Below, piece after piece: positions 7,583 to 13,558 of a DNA stretch of 13,558 bases (its first letter is position 1; each line of letters opens with the position of its first letter). Origin of the DNA: an uncultured Oscillospiraceae bacterium. Lineage in GTDB: Bacteria > Bacillota > Clostridia > Oscillospirales > Oscillospiraceae. The stretch spans positions 1 to 13,558 of the forward strand of contig CAKUAM010000052.1 of NCBI GenBank assembly GCA_934636305.1, written 5' to 3'. The position numbers and the translations under genes were made by a program. The notes below the pieces were generated by a model, which was given only the letters and a program-made list of their open reading frames with translations, was not told the origin of the DNA and did no database searches.

Positions 7583-8002
7583 GAGAAAACCACATCCCAG
7601 CTCGAACAGGAGCTGTCCGGCTGCGCCGATCTGCGCCAGTATCTGCACACCAACCACGCATCCATGCATCTCGCACAGCTGCCGGAGCTTCTGCAGCAGG
7701 CGCTCGATACTGCCGGCCTTTCCCGCGCGGAGGCACTGCGCCGCAGCGGTCTGAACACCATTTACGGCTACCAGATCTTCGCCGGCAAGCGCCGCCCCAG
7801 CCGCGACAGTCTGCTCTGCCTGTGTGTCGGCATGGCGCTCACTGCCGAGAAGGCGCAGGCACTTTTAAAGCGCGCAGGCTATGCGCCGCTCTACGTGCGT
7901 CAGCGGCGCGACAGCATAATTTTTTACGCGCTGCAGGAAAAGCTGTCCATGCAGACGCTCAACCAGCAGCTCTATGAGCTTGGCGAGCCGGTTCTGCTCT
8001 GA
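7577..8002 (+). CDS. small helix-turn-helix (XRE-like) regulator
   Basis: A 141-residue soluble protein. Residues about 37-85 look like a Cro/XRE-type helix-turn-helix: LLQQALDTAGLSRAEALRRSG, then a probable recognition segment NTIYGYQIFAGKRRPSRD. The C-terminal half (LLKRAGYAPLYVRQRRDSII, then LYELGEP) is conserved in a clostridial family of small HTH proteins that I remember as often encoded beside Ser/Thr kinase genes. It has no membrane segments. GGGAGGT lies 5 nt before the ATG. It diverges from the kinase across 61 bp with overlapping promoters, so autoregulation and control of the kinase/SLH unit are plausible. Target and signal are unknown; a phosphorylation link with the kinase is only an inference. 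Confidence 0.88.
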   Translation: MQEKTTSQLEQELSGCADLRQYLHTNHASMHLAQLPELLQQALDTAGLSRAEALRRSGLNTIYGYQIFAGKRRPSRDSLLCLCVGMALTAEKAQALLKRAGYAPLYVRQRRDSIIFYALQEKLSMQTLNQQLYELGEPVLL

Positions 8003-8003
8003 T

Positions 8004-8024
8004 GCAGCGCGCGGTTGCTTTTTT
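8004..8024 (+). terminator. weak candidate terminator after the HTH gene
   Basis: GCAGC and GTTGC can form a 5-bp stem (one G-U pair) with loop GCGCG, directly followed by TTTTTT. The stem is short, and the T tract overlaps the -35 of the yitT promoter, so some read-through into yitT is likely. Confidence 0.35.
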
Positions 8025-8043
8025 CCCCGCACCATGCTATATA
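8015..8043 (+). promoter_or_regulatory. probable promoter of the yitT-family gene
   Basis: TTGCTT and TATATA are separated by 17 bp, and the -10 is preceded by TGC (extended -10). The inferred start near 8050 gives a leader of about 28 nt. Confidence 0.5.
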
Positions 8044-8077
8044 GTATCTGAGATTTCTTTTCAGGAGGTATCGTGCC

Positions 8078-8968
8078 ATGCAGTCTGCTCTGCAAAAACA
8101 CGCATTCACCCGTTCTGATTTTCTGCACTGCGCCGGCATTCTTGCCGGCTCCCTGCTCTACGCGCTGGGCATGAACCTGTTCGTCGTCCCGGCCGGACTC
8201 TATACCGGCGGCGTCATGGGCTTCGCGCAGCTTCTGCGCACACTCCTGATCCACGTGACCGGGCTGCAGCCCGGCTTTGACATTGCCGGCCTTATCAACT
8301 ACGCCATCAATCTGCCTCTGCTCATCATCGCGTGGCGGCGGCTCGATCACCGGGTCGTGTTCCGGACGCTGCTTGCCGTTTCCGGGACAACGCTCTTTCT
8401 CTCCCTCGTGCCGCGCATGGACATTCTCTCCGGCGACAAGCTGGCTGAGTGCCTGATCGGCGGCATGCTCTGCGGCAGCAGCATTGGCCTGATTTTATGG
8501 ATGGGCGGCACCTCCGGCGGCATGGATATTCTTGGCATGATGCTCATTGGCCGCGGCTCACACACAAGCATTGGCCACGTCAATCTGTTCTGGAACATGG
8601 CGCTCTATGCCATCTGCGCAGCCGCGTTCAGCCTGTCCACCGCCATCTATTCCGTGTTCTTCTCCTTTATCTCCACAACCATGATGGATAAGCTGCACAT
8701 GCAGAATATCAACGTGGAGGCGACCGTCATCACCAAGGTGCTCAGCCCCGAGATGGAGCATGAGATTCTTGTCAATCTCCACCGCGGCATCACCCGCTAT
8801 GAGGGAATTGGCGAATACACCGGTGAGCCGGTGCACATTTTCTATATTCTTGTCTCCAAATACGAGATCAGCCGCCTGCGCACCATCGTGTTCAAGCATG
8901 ACCCGCATGCGTTCATCGTGGCCAGGGACGGCGCTGTGGTCTACGGCAACTATAAAAAGAAGATTTGA
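8078..8968 (+). CDS. YitT family membrane protein (DUF161 + DUF2179)
   Basis: A 296-residue integral membrane protein. The N-terminal about 200 residues are hydrophobic, with about five probable membrane segments (near 15-37, 66-86, 93-111, 124-145 and 168-197) and the family's glycine-rich motifs (GLYTGGVMGFAQL and LWMGGTSGGMDILGM). The C-terminal 85 residues form the soluble DUF2179 domain (VEATVITKVLSPEMEHEILVNL through DPHAFIVARDGAVVYGNYKKK). Substrate and function are not known for the family; a transport role has been suggested but not shown. AGGAGGT lies 9 nt before the ATG. The gene stands alone after the HTH gene with its own promoter, and its stop codon borders the structured intergenic element. 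Confidence 0.94.
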   Translation: MQSALQKHAFTRSDFLHCAGILAGSLLYALGMNLFVVPAGLYTGGVMGFAQLLRTLLIHVTGLQPGFDIAGLINYAINLPLLIIAWRRLDHRVVFRTLLAVSGTTLFLSLVPRMDILSGDKLAECLIGGMLCGSSIGLILWMGGTSGGMDILGMMLIGRGSHTSIGHVNLFWNMALYAICAAAFSLSTAIYSVFFSFISTTMMDKLHMQNINVEATVITKVLSPEMEHEILVNLHRGITRYEGIGEYTGEPVHIFYILVSKYEISRLRTIVFKHDPHAFIVARDGAVVYGNYKKKI

Positions 8969-9246
8969 TGGCAAAGGGATGAACGCCGCTTCCTGCACAA
9001 GCCGATAGACCAATGCGAATCCATACTGTGTGATAAATTATGCCTGCAGGGCGGATTCACCGCAGCAATTAAAACGTAACTACTATCAAATCCGATTCCG
9101 AAATGACGGGCGGCGCGTAGTCAGACTCCAGTGAGGTGTGTTGGGGCGATATGACATTTTTCTGGTTTGTTTGTTGCCTAAATTCAGATGCAGCATGCAG
9201 CAACCGCGTCCTAAGCGCCCCTTTTCTCCCCCATCTTTTCCGGCAG

Positions 9247-9273
9247 CCAACCAGCGACATCGTCGCTGGTTGG
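9247..9273. repeat. 27-nt hairpin, 12-bp perfect stem
   Basis: CCAACCAGCGAC and GTCGCTGGTTGG are exact reverse complements around a 3-nt ATC loop. No T tract follows on either strand, so it does not look like a terminator. Confidence 0.85.
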
Positions 9274-9279
9274 AAAGGA

Positions 9280-9342
9280 AGAAACGGCCACAGAGGATAA
9301 GAGACGGCGTTTACGGCGGCTCGTTCTGTCGTGGCCGTTTCT
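9280..9342. repeat. 63-nt stem-loop, 12-bp perfect outer stem
   Basis: AGAAACGGCCAC (9280-9291) is the exact reverse complement of GTGGCCGTTTCT (9331-9342). The 39-nt loop contains GACGGCG (9303-9309), which can instead pair with CGCCGTC (9347-9353) just outside the stem. It starts 7 nt after the neighbouring hairpin. Confidence 0.85.
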
Positions 9343-9445
9343 GACGCGCCGTCGGAGGCAAACAAAGTTAAAAATTTTCGGTCGATTCTGGCCTGTCAAA
9401 AGCATGCAGCACATCAGTTGATCGGAGTTTGTGTTTTTATGCTAA

Positions 9446-9479
9446 AAAAATCCGCATTCCATACGGAATGCGGATTTTT
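9446..9479 (-). terminator. strong terminator of the zinc-ribbon gene (possibly bidirectional)
   Basis: A 15-bp perfect stem (AAAAATCCGCATTCC / GGAATGCGGATTTTT) with a 4-nt loop, starting 12 nt after the zinc-ribbon stop codon. On the minus strand it ends in seven Ts; on the plus strand in five, so it could also stop transcripts coming from yitT. Confidence 0.88.
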
Positions 9480-9491
9480 GTTGTCAGCAAA

Positions 9492-9770
9492 TTAGCCCTG
9501 AGTCTTCATGCGAGCGAAGCAATCGCTGCAGTAGACCGGACGGTCAGACTTCGGCTCGAACGGAACACGCGCTTCGCCGCCGCAAGCTGCGCAGGTAGCG
9601 GTGTAATACTCTCTCGGGCCGCGGGTCGCGTTCTTGCGAGCGTCACGGCAAGCCTTGCAGCGCTGCGGCTCATTCTGGAAGCCACGCTCTGCATAGAATT
9701 CCTGCTCACCAGCGGTGAAAACGAACTCTTTGCCACACTCTTTGCAGACCAATGTTTTGTCTTCGTACAT
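9492..9770 (-). CDS. zinc-ribbon domain protein with four CxxC pairs
   Basis: A 92-residue soluble protein with four CxxC pairs: C9xxC12, C38xxC41, C60xxC63 and C81xxC84. The first two pairs (LVCKECGKEF ... QRCKACRDARK) match the 'probable zinc-ribbon' family and the last two (ATCAACGGEARVPF ... VYCSDCF) the CxxC-x17-CxxC type; here the last two pairs are exactly 17 residues apart. Two zinc sites are therefore expected. The family is widespread in Firmicutes and has no established function; RNA, DNA or ribosome binding is a guess. GAGAGGT lies 8 nt before the ATG. A perfect-consensus promoter and a strong terminator imply high expression as a single-gene unit. The frame stays open for about 38 codons upstream of the ATG but offers no usable start codon there. 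Confidence 0.9.
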   Translation of the reverse strand: MYEDKTLVCKECGKEFVFTAGEQEFYAERGFQNEPQRCKACRDARKNATRGPREYYTATCAACGGEARVPFEPKSDRPVYCSDCFARMKTQG

Positions 9771-9982
9771 TTCTGTTACCTCTCTTTTGCGATAAATGGT
9801 TTTGCCCTGAGATTGCGGCTCACGCTCGTATGCTGCAGGGTCTGTATATGCGATCAGCTTTGCTGAATACGCCGGGTATCATGCCAGTCAATCTTGTCAG
9901 GGTCCATACACGAAGAGAGGGTGCTACGGAGGATTGAAAGATCTGCTCGGCTGAATGATTTGGAAATCTTGGATTCCCAACA
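9771..9982 (-). promoter_or_regulatory. about 210-nt 5' leader of the zinc-ribbon gene
   Basis: The distance from the inferred start site (near 9982) to the ATG is unusually long. Visible structure is limited: small hairpins such as TCAGC-AAA-GCTGA (9853-9865) and GGAATC/GATTTCC (near 9960-9976), and CCCTG/CAGGG pairing close to the ribosome binding site. TGCGATAAATG (9788-9798, plus-strand reading) repeats the sequence in the promoter spacer. A 17-codon frame (9854-9907) starts with ATG but lacks a ribosome binding site. I recognise no known riboswitch. Confidence 0.5.
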
Positions 9983-9988
9983 CTTGTG

Positions 9989-10017
9989 ATTATATGCGAT
10001 AAATGCCTGCTTGTCAA
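9989..10017 (-). promoter_or_regulatory. perfect-consensus sigma-A promoter of the zinc-ribbon gene
   Basis: On the minus strand TTGACA and TATAAT are separated by exactly 17 bp. It lies 18 bp downstream of the glmM stop codon. The spacer contains the 11-mer CATTTATCGCA, which recurs near the ribosome binding site. Confidence 0.9.
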
Positions 10018-10021
10018 TAGT

Positions 10022-10041
10022 AAATAAAACTTATTTTATTT
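10022..10041. repeat. AT-only inverted repeat at the glmM stop codon
   Basis: AAATAAAA and TTTTATTT flank CTTA, an 8-bp stem with no GC pairs that overlaps the glmM stop codon. It is too weak for a normal terminator, and nothing stronger lies between glmM and the next promoter, so the ruv-glmM transcript may run on into the zinc-ribbon gene. Confidence 0.4.
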
Positions 10042-11394
10042 CTTCAGCATTTTTTGTAGAATTTCGACGTGCTGCACCAGACTGTCCGTGATCTGCTCCG
10101 CCTGCTGCTCACTGCCGGCCTCTACCATCACGCGAATAAGCGGCTCTGTCCCGGACGGACGGATCAGCACGCGCCCGTCGGCGCCAAGCTCCCGCTCCGC
10201 CGCCTCAATGGCCTGCTGCAGGCTCTCTGCGTGCATGATGGCCGTTTTCTGCTCATTGGAGGTCACGCGCACATTTTTCAGCAGCTGCGGGTACTGGCGG
10301 ATCATCCCAGCCAGCTCACTGGCCTTTTTCCCGCTGTGCGAGAGAATATTCAGAAACTGCAGCGCAGCCAGCTGCCCGTCACCGGTCGGCATGTAATCCA
10401 GGAAAATGATATGGCCTGACTGCTCGCCGCCCAGACGCATGCCCTCTTTCTGCATCAGCTCGAGAACGTTCCGGTCGCCGACCGACGCACACAACAGCCG
10501 CAGCCCATGTGTCCGGCAATATTGATGCAGGCCAATGTTCGACATTACCGTAGCGACAAAACCGTCCCCGGCCAGCCGTCCCTTTTCCCGCATGGCATCG
10601 GCACAGATGGCCATCATACGGTCGCCGTCAATAGGTGTGCCCGTTTCGTCTACGGCGAGGCAGCGATCTGCATCGCCGTCAAAGGCAAGGCCAAGATCAT
10701 ATCCGCCCTCCCGCACGGTCTGCTGCAGCTGCTCCAGATGCGTTGAGCCGCAGTGATCGTTGATGTTGACGCCATTGGGCTTGTCATTGAGGTATTCCAC
10801 CTCCAGCGGAAAACGGCCGAACAGATAGCGCGCCGTGGTCGACGCTGCGCCGTTGGCGCAGTCGATGACCACGCGCAGAGGCTCCAGCCCGTCCACCGTG
10901 GAGGCCAGATGGTCGAGGTAATACTCCGCGGCAAAGCTGCCGGACATCGTCTGTCCCAGCCCGCCGTGTGTCTTGACAGGAAGCTCCCCCTCCTGCAAAA
11001 TAAGCGACTCTATTTTCTCCTCGAGTGCATCATTGAGCTTGAAGCCCTCGGACGAGAACATCTTAATGCCGTTATGCTCGTACGGATTGTGGGACGCCGA
11101 GATCATAATGCCCGCATCCGCATGCAGATATACCGTCAGATACGCAACTGCCGGTGTCGGGATCACACCGAGCACAATCGCGTTGCAGCCGCAGGCCGTA
11201 AGCCCGGCAATGAGCGCCCCCTCCAGCATGTCCGAGGATATCCGCGTATCCTTGCCGATCACAACCGTCGGCTTTGTGCCGGAATCATCACACAGTGAAA
11301 TGGCAGCCGCCTGGCCGACCCGGTAGGCCAGCCGCGCGTCCAGCGTCTCATTGGCAACACCGCGGATGCCGTCTGTTCCAAATAATTTTCCCAT
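10036..11394 (-). CDS. glmM: phosphoglucosamine mutase
   Basis: A 452-residue enzyme that converts glucosamine-6-phosphate to glucosamine-1-phosphate in the cytoplasm on the route to UDP-GlcNAc, peptidoglycan and other cell-wall polymers. All signature elements are present: GKLFGTDGIRG at the N-terminus, the phosphoserine loop ISASHNP (catalytic Ser101), the Mg-binding DGDADR (D239, D241, D243), the sugar-binding GEQSGH (323-328) and the phosphate-binding RPSGTEPLIRVM (412-423). Length is normal for the family. The start at MGKLFGTDG was chosen because it matches the family and has GAGGAG 6 nt upstream; the open frame runs 23 codons further, but that part overlaps ruvB. Only 10 nt separate it from the ruvB stop, and its ribosome binding site overlaps that stop region. 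Confidence 0.97.
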   Translation of the reverse strand: MGKLFGTDGIRGVANETLDARLAYRVGQAAAISLCDDSGTKPTVVIGKDTRISSDMLEGALIAGLTACGCNAIVLGVIPTPAVAYLTVYLHADAGIMISASHNPYEHNGIKMFSSEGFKLNDALEEKIESLILQEGELPVKTHGGLGQTMSGSFAAEYYLDHLASTVDGLEPLRVVIDCANGAASTTARYLFGRFPLEVEYLNDKPNGVNINDHCGSTHLEQLQQTVREGGYDLGLAFDGDADRCLAVDETGTPIDGDRMMAICADAMREKGRLAGDGFVATVMSNIGLHQYCRTHGLRLLCASVGDRNVLELMQKEGMRLGGEQSGHIIFLDYMPTGDGQLAALQFLNILSHSGKKASELAGMIRQYPQLLKNVRVTSNEQKTAIMHAESLQQAIEAAERELGADGRVLIRPSGTEPLIRVMVEAGSEQQAEQITDSLVQHVEILQKMLKK

Positions 11395-11404
11395 ATGTAG
11401 CTCC

Positions 11405-12451
11405 TCAGAATGATAATTGCGTACCTGCCGGCTGCGTCGGCGCCGGCAGATGCAGATGCTCATAGGCCAGCTGCGTCACGCAGCGGCCGCGCGGCGTGCG
11501 CGTCAGAAAGCCCAGCTGCATGAGATACGGCTCGTACACATCCTCCAGCGTAACGGCCTCCTCGCCGATGGTAGCCGCCAGCGTTTCCAGGCCGACCGGC
11601 CCACCGCCATAGTTCTGGATAATGGCCGTGAGCATCCGCCGGTCAATGGCGTCCAGGCCGAGCTTATCGACCTCGAGCTTGCCGAGCGCGTGATCCGCCG
11701 CTTCTGCCGAGATTACGCTGTCATGGTAGATCTCCGCAAAGTCGCGCACGCGGCGCAGAAGCCGGTTGGCAATTCGCGGCGTCCCGCGTGAGCGCGAAGC
11801 AATTTCCTCCGCACCGGTCTGCTCAATTTCAATACCCAGCAGCGCCGCCGAGCGCATGACAATCCGCGCCAGCTCCTGCTTGGTATAGAGCTCCAGCCGC
11901 AGCTGCACACCGAAGCGGTCACGCAGCGGGCTTGACAGCTGCCCTGCCCGCGTCGTCGCGCCGATGAGCGTGAATTTCGGCAGATCGAGCCGGATGGAGT
12001 TGGCCGACGGCCCCTTGCCGATGATGATATCGATAGCAAAATCCTCCATCGCAGGATATAAGATTTCCTCCACCGCGCGGTTAAGCCGGTGGATCTCGTC
12101 AATAAACAGGATATCTCCCGGCGCAAGGTTGGTCAGCAGCGCCGCCAGATCCCCTGCCTTTTCAATGGCCGGGCCGGAGGTCACGCGGATGCCGGCCCCC
12201 ATCTCATTTGCAATAACGCCGGCCAGCGTCGTCTTGCCAAGGCCCGGCGGGCCATAGAGCAGCACATGATCCAGCGGCTCATTTCTCCGCCGCGCCGCCT
12301 CAATATAGACAGACAGATTCCCCTTTGCCTTCTCCTGCCCGGTATAGTCCGCCAGCAGCTTCGGCCGCAGGCTTACCTCACCGTCATCCTGCGGCGTCAG
12401 GCTCGTCGTTACAATCGGCGCATCATATTCCTGTGAAAAATCCAGACTCAT
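11405..12451 (-). CDS. ruvB: Holliday junction branch-migration ATPase RuvB
   Basis: A 348-residue AAA+ motor that, as hexameric rings with RuvA, drives branch migration of Holliday junctions during recombinational repair. Walker A is [10 protein letters not shown] (66-75), Walker B LFIDEIH (115-121), sensor 1 GATTRAG (164-170) and the arginine-finger region SPLRDRFG (174-181); [17 protein letters not shown] (221-237) belongs to the second ATPase subdomain, and the C-terminus from about 263 ([13 protein letters not shown]) is the winged-helix DNA-binding domain. Length is normal. AAGGAGG lies 8 nt before the ATG. It begins 12 nt after ruvA, as in the standard ruvAB order. Confidence 0.98.
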   Translation of the reverse strand: MSLDFSQEYDAPIVTTSLTPQDDGEVSLRPKLLADYTGQEKAKGNLSVYIEAARRRNEPLDHVLLYGPPGLGKTTLAGVIANEMGAGIRVTSGPAIEKAGDLAALLTNLAPGDILFIDEIHRLNRAVEEILYPAMEDFAIDIIIGKGPSANSIRLDLPKFTLIGATTRAGQLSSPLRDRFGVQLRLELYTKQELARIVMRSAALLGIEIEQTGAEEIASRSRGTPRIANRLLRRVRDFAEIYHDSVISAEAADHALGKLEVDKLGLDAIDRRMLTAIIQNYGGGPVGLETLAATIGEEAVTLEDVYEPYLMQLGFLTRTPRGRCVTQLAYEHLHLPAPTQPAGTQLSF

Positions 12452-12463
12452 ATCCGCGCCTCC

Positions 12464-13066
12464 TTACTGTCTTGCCGCTGCACGCAGCGCGCAGCGGATA
12501 ATTTCCTCAATCGGCAGGCTCTCCACGTCAATGCCCTTGAGCGCAGCGGAAATCTCCGCCTGCGAATAGCCGAGCCCCGCCAGCGCCGCCGATGCCTCGG
12601 CGCTCTTGCTGCCGCGTGCCGGCGCGCCGGTGGCGGTCATCTGTGTCCCGTTCAGCTCCAGCTGACTGGGCGCCAGCTTGTCCTTGAGCTCCAGAATGAT
12701 CCGCTGGGCCAGCTTTTTGCCAACGCCCTGCGCCATGGTGATCGTCTTGTCGTCCTGCGTCATAACAGCCAGCGTCAGCTGATCCGGTGAGATGACGGAC
12801 AAAATGGCCAGCGCCGCCTTCGGCCCAACCCCTGTGACACCGATGAGCTGTCTGAAGCAGCCAAGCTCCTCACGCGTGGAAAAACCGAAAATGTCAAATG
12901 CATCCTCCTTGATGCTGCAATAGGTAAAGAGTCTGGCCGGCTTTCCAACCTGCAGCCGCGCCAGCGTATAGTTGGTGGTATGGCATGCATAGCCGACGCC
13001 GCCGCAGTCCACAACGGCAAGGTTGGCATCCATCAGCGCAATTGTCCCGTTCAGATAATAAAACAT
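12464..13066 (-). CDS. ruvA: Holliday junction-binding protein RuvA
   Basis: A 200-residue protein that binds four-way junctions as a tetramer and loads RuvB. Domain I (about 1-64) is the OB-fold with the acidic-pin region IKEDAFDIFGF. Domain II has two helix-hairpin-helix motifs, IGVTGVGPKAALAIL (75-89) and MAQGVGKKLAQRIILEL (111-127). A short variable linker leads to domain III (about 154-198; AEASAALAGLGYSQAEISAAL), which contacts RuvB. The start codon shares its A with the ruvC stop (TAATG), so translation is coupled. Confidence 0.97.
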   Translation of the reverse strand: MFYYLNGTIALMDANLAVVDCGGVGYACHTTNYTLARLQVGKPARLFTYCSIKEDAFDIFGFSTREELGCFRQLIGVTGVGPKAALAILSVISPDQLTLAVMTQDDKTITMAQGVGKKLAQRIILELKDKLAPSQLELNGTQMTATGAPARGSKSAEASAALAGLGYSQAEISAALKGIDVESLPIEEIIRCALRAAARQ

Positions 13067-13558
13067 TACCGGTATCCTTTCTGCGCCAGCAGCGACGTTG
13101 CGCTGCGCGCATGGCAGAGTGCAATGGCAATGGCATCTGCGGCGTCATCCGGCCGCGCCACCTTCTGCATCTTGAGAATGCGGCGCGTCATCTCCATGAC
13201 CTGGTGCTTGTCCGCGCTGCCGTAGCCGACGACGGCCTGCTTGACCTGATTGGGCGTATACTCAAAAAGCGGCGTCCCCGATTTGCTGATGGCAAGCAGA
13301 ATAACGCCCCGCCCATGGCTGACGCCGATGCCGGTTGTCACGTTGTGTCCCCAGAACAGCTCCTCGACCGCCACAGTGTCCGGCCTGACCGTGTCGATGA
13401 GCTGCACCATATCGTCATAGAGCATCACGAGCCGCTCCGGAAACGAGAGCGTCGCCGGCGTGGTGATGGTGCCGTAGTTGAGAAGCCGGACCGAGGTGCG
13501 CTCCGCCTCCAAAATTCCAAACCCGGTCGTCGCATAGCCGGGGTCGATGCCTAAGATC
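13066..13558 (-). CDS. ruvC: crossover junction endonuclease RuvC, 5' end beyond window
   Basis: The visible 163 codons cover nearly the whole nuclease that resolves Holliday junctions; the start codon and perhaps one further codon lie outside the right edge. The frame is open to the last base and begins ILGIDPGYATTGFGI, the RuvC N-terminus with the first catalytic Asp. The other acidic ligands are in AVEELFWGHN and in RPDDAADAIAIALCHA near the end; GVSHGRGVILL and YTPNQVKQAVVGYGSADKHQV are also family blocks. A shorter frame could be drawn from a TTG at 13512, but it would remove the first catalytic Asp and is rejected. The stop overlaps the ruvA start by 1 nt. Confidence 0.97.
   Translation of the reverse strand, partial: ILGIDPGYATTGFGILEAERTSVRLLNYGTITTPATLSFPERLVMLYDDMVQLIDTVRPDTVAVEELFWGHNVTTGIGVSHGRGVILLAISKSGTPLFEYTPNQVKQAVVGYGSADKHQVMEMTRRILKMQKVARPDDAADAIAIALCHARSATSLLAQKGYR

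Larger units (their letters stand above)
8969..9445. other. non-coding intergenic element with strong secondary structure
   Basis: No convincing gene lies between the yitT stop and the terminator at 9446. Short open frames of 60-98 codons occur on both strands but lack ribosome binding sites and overlap one another. The stretch holds two strong hairpins (9247-9273 and 9280-9342), an alternative pairing for the second, and an 11-bp direct repeat AGCATGCAGCA at 9192-9202 and 9401-9411. Minus-strand translations (for instance WPFLPFQPATMSLVGC and KIFNFVCLRRRVRN) resemble short 'hypothetical proteins' that I recall from Faecalibacterium-like genomes, which suggests a multicopy intergenic repeat rather than a gene. 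That recollection is unverified. Confidence 0.5.

Noticed and set aside
9069..9365. 98-codon minus-strand frame in the intergenic element
   Set aside because: No ribosome binding site, overlaps the hairpins and other frames, and its composition is unlike its neighbours; better explained as a conceptual translation of a repeat.
9771..9884. Upstream extension of the zinc-ribbon protein (open frame before the ATG)
   Set aside because: Contains no ATG, GTG or TTG, while the annotated ATG has a good ribosome binding site and matches the family N-terminus.
9854..9907. 17-codon frame MDPDKIDWHDTRRIQQS in the zinc-ribbon leader as a leader peptide
   Set aside because: No ribosome binding site and no run of regulatory codons; kept only as a note in the leader entry.
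1..13558. CRISPR array, tRNA or rRNA genes, insertion sequence or prophage genes
   Set aside because: No regularly spaced repeats, cloverleaf-like or rRNA sequences, transposase, integrase or phage structural genes were seen.

Overview
The window looks like a chromosomal segment of a GC-rich, low-oxygen Firmicute, most likely a clostridial gut bacterium of the Oscillospiraceae (Faecalibacterium/Gemmiger/Subdoligranulum-like). Supporting signs are strong AGGAGG-type ribosome binding sites, a DUF1858 redox-disulfide protein, the trmK-nif3 pair typical of Firmicutes, an SLH-anchored surface protein, a YitT protein and a clostridial-type HTH regulator beside a Ser/Thr kinase. The family-level placement is an inference from gene content and remembered sequences; no search was run.

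Layout. Ten of the twelve genes are on the minus strand. Positions 91-2652 (read right to left) hold DUF1858 protein, trmK, nif3-like and yebC; a strong sigma-A-like promoter precedes DUF1858 and a GC-rich hairpin terminator lies between DUF1858 and trmK. Positions 2809-7515 hold a Ser/Thr kinase-like membrane protein followed by a large secreted beta-helix protein with three C-terminal SLH domains. Diverging from the kinase are a small HTH protein (7577-8002) and, on the same strand, a YitT membrane protein (8078-8968). Positions 8969-9491 contain no convincing gene but hold a strongly folded intergenic element (two 12-bp-stem hairpins) and a 15-bp-stem terminator. Then comes a small eight-cysteine zinc-ribbon protein driven by a perfect-consensus promoter (TTGACA, 17 bp, TATAAT) through a leader of about 210 nt. 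The right end (10036-13558) is a tight operon ruvC-ruvA-ruvB-glmM: Holliday-junction processing followed by the first dedicated step towards UDP-GlcNAc and peptidoglycan. ruvC runs off the right edge, lacking only its first one or two codons.

Most of the window is conserved housekeeping. The parts worth attention are the HTH/kinase/SLH-surface-protein cluster, with interlocked divergent promoters and a kinase with degenerate active-site motifs; the structured intergenic element at about 8960-9420; the long leader of the zinc-ribbon gene; and the terminator that sits directly against the trmK start codon with no Shine-Dalgarno sequence.
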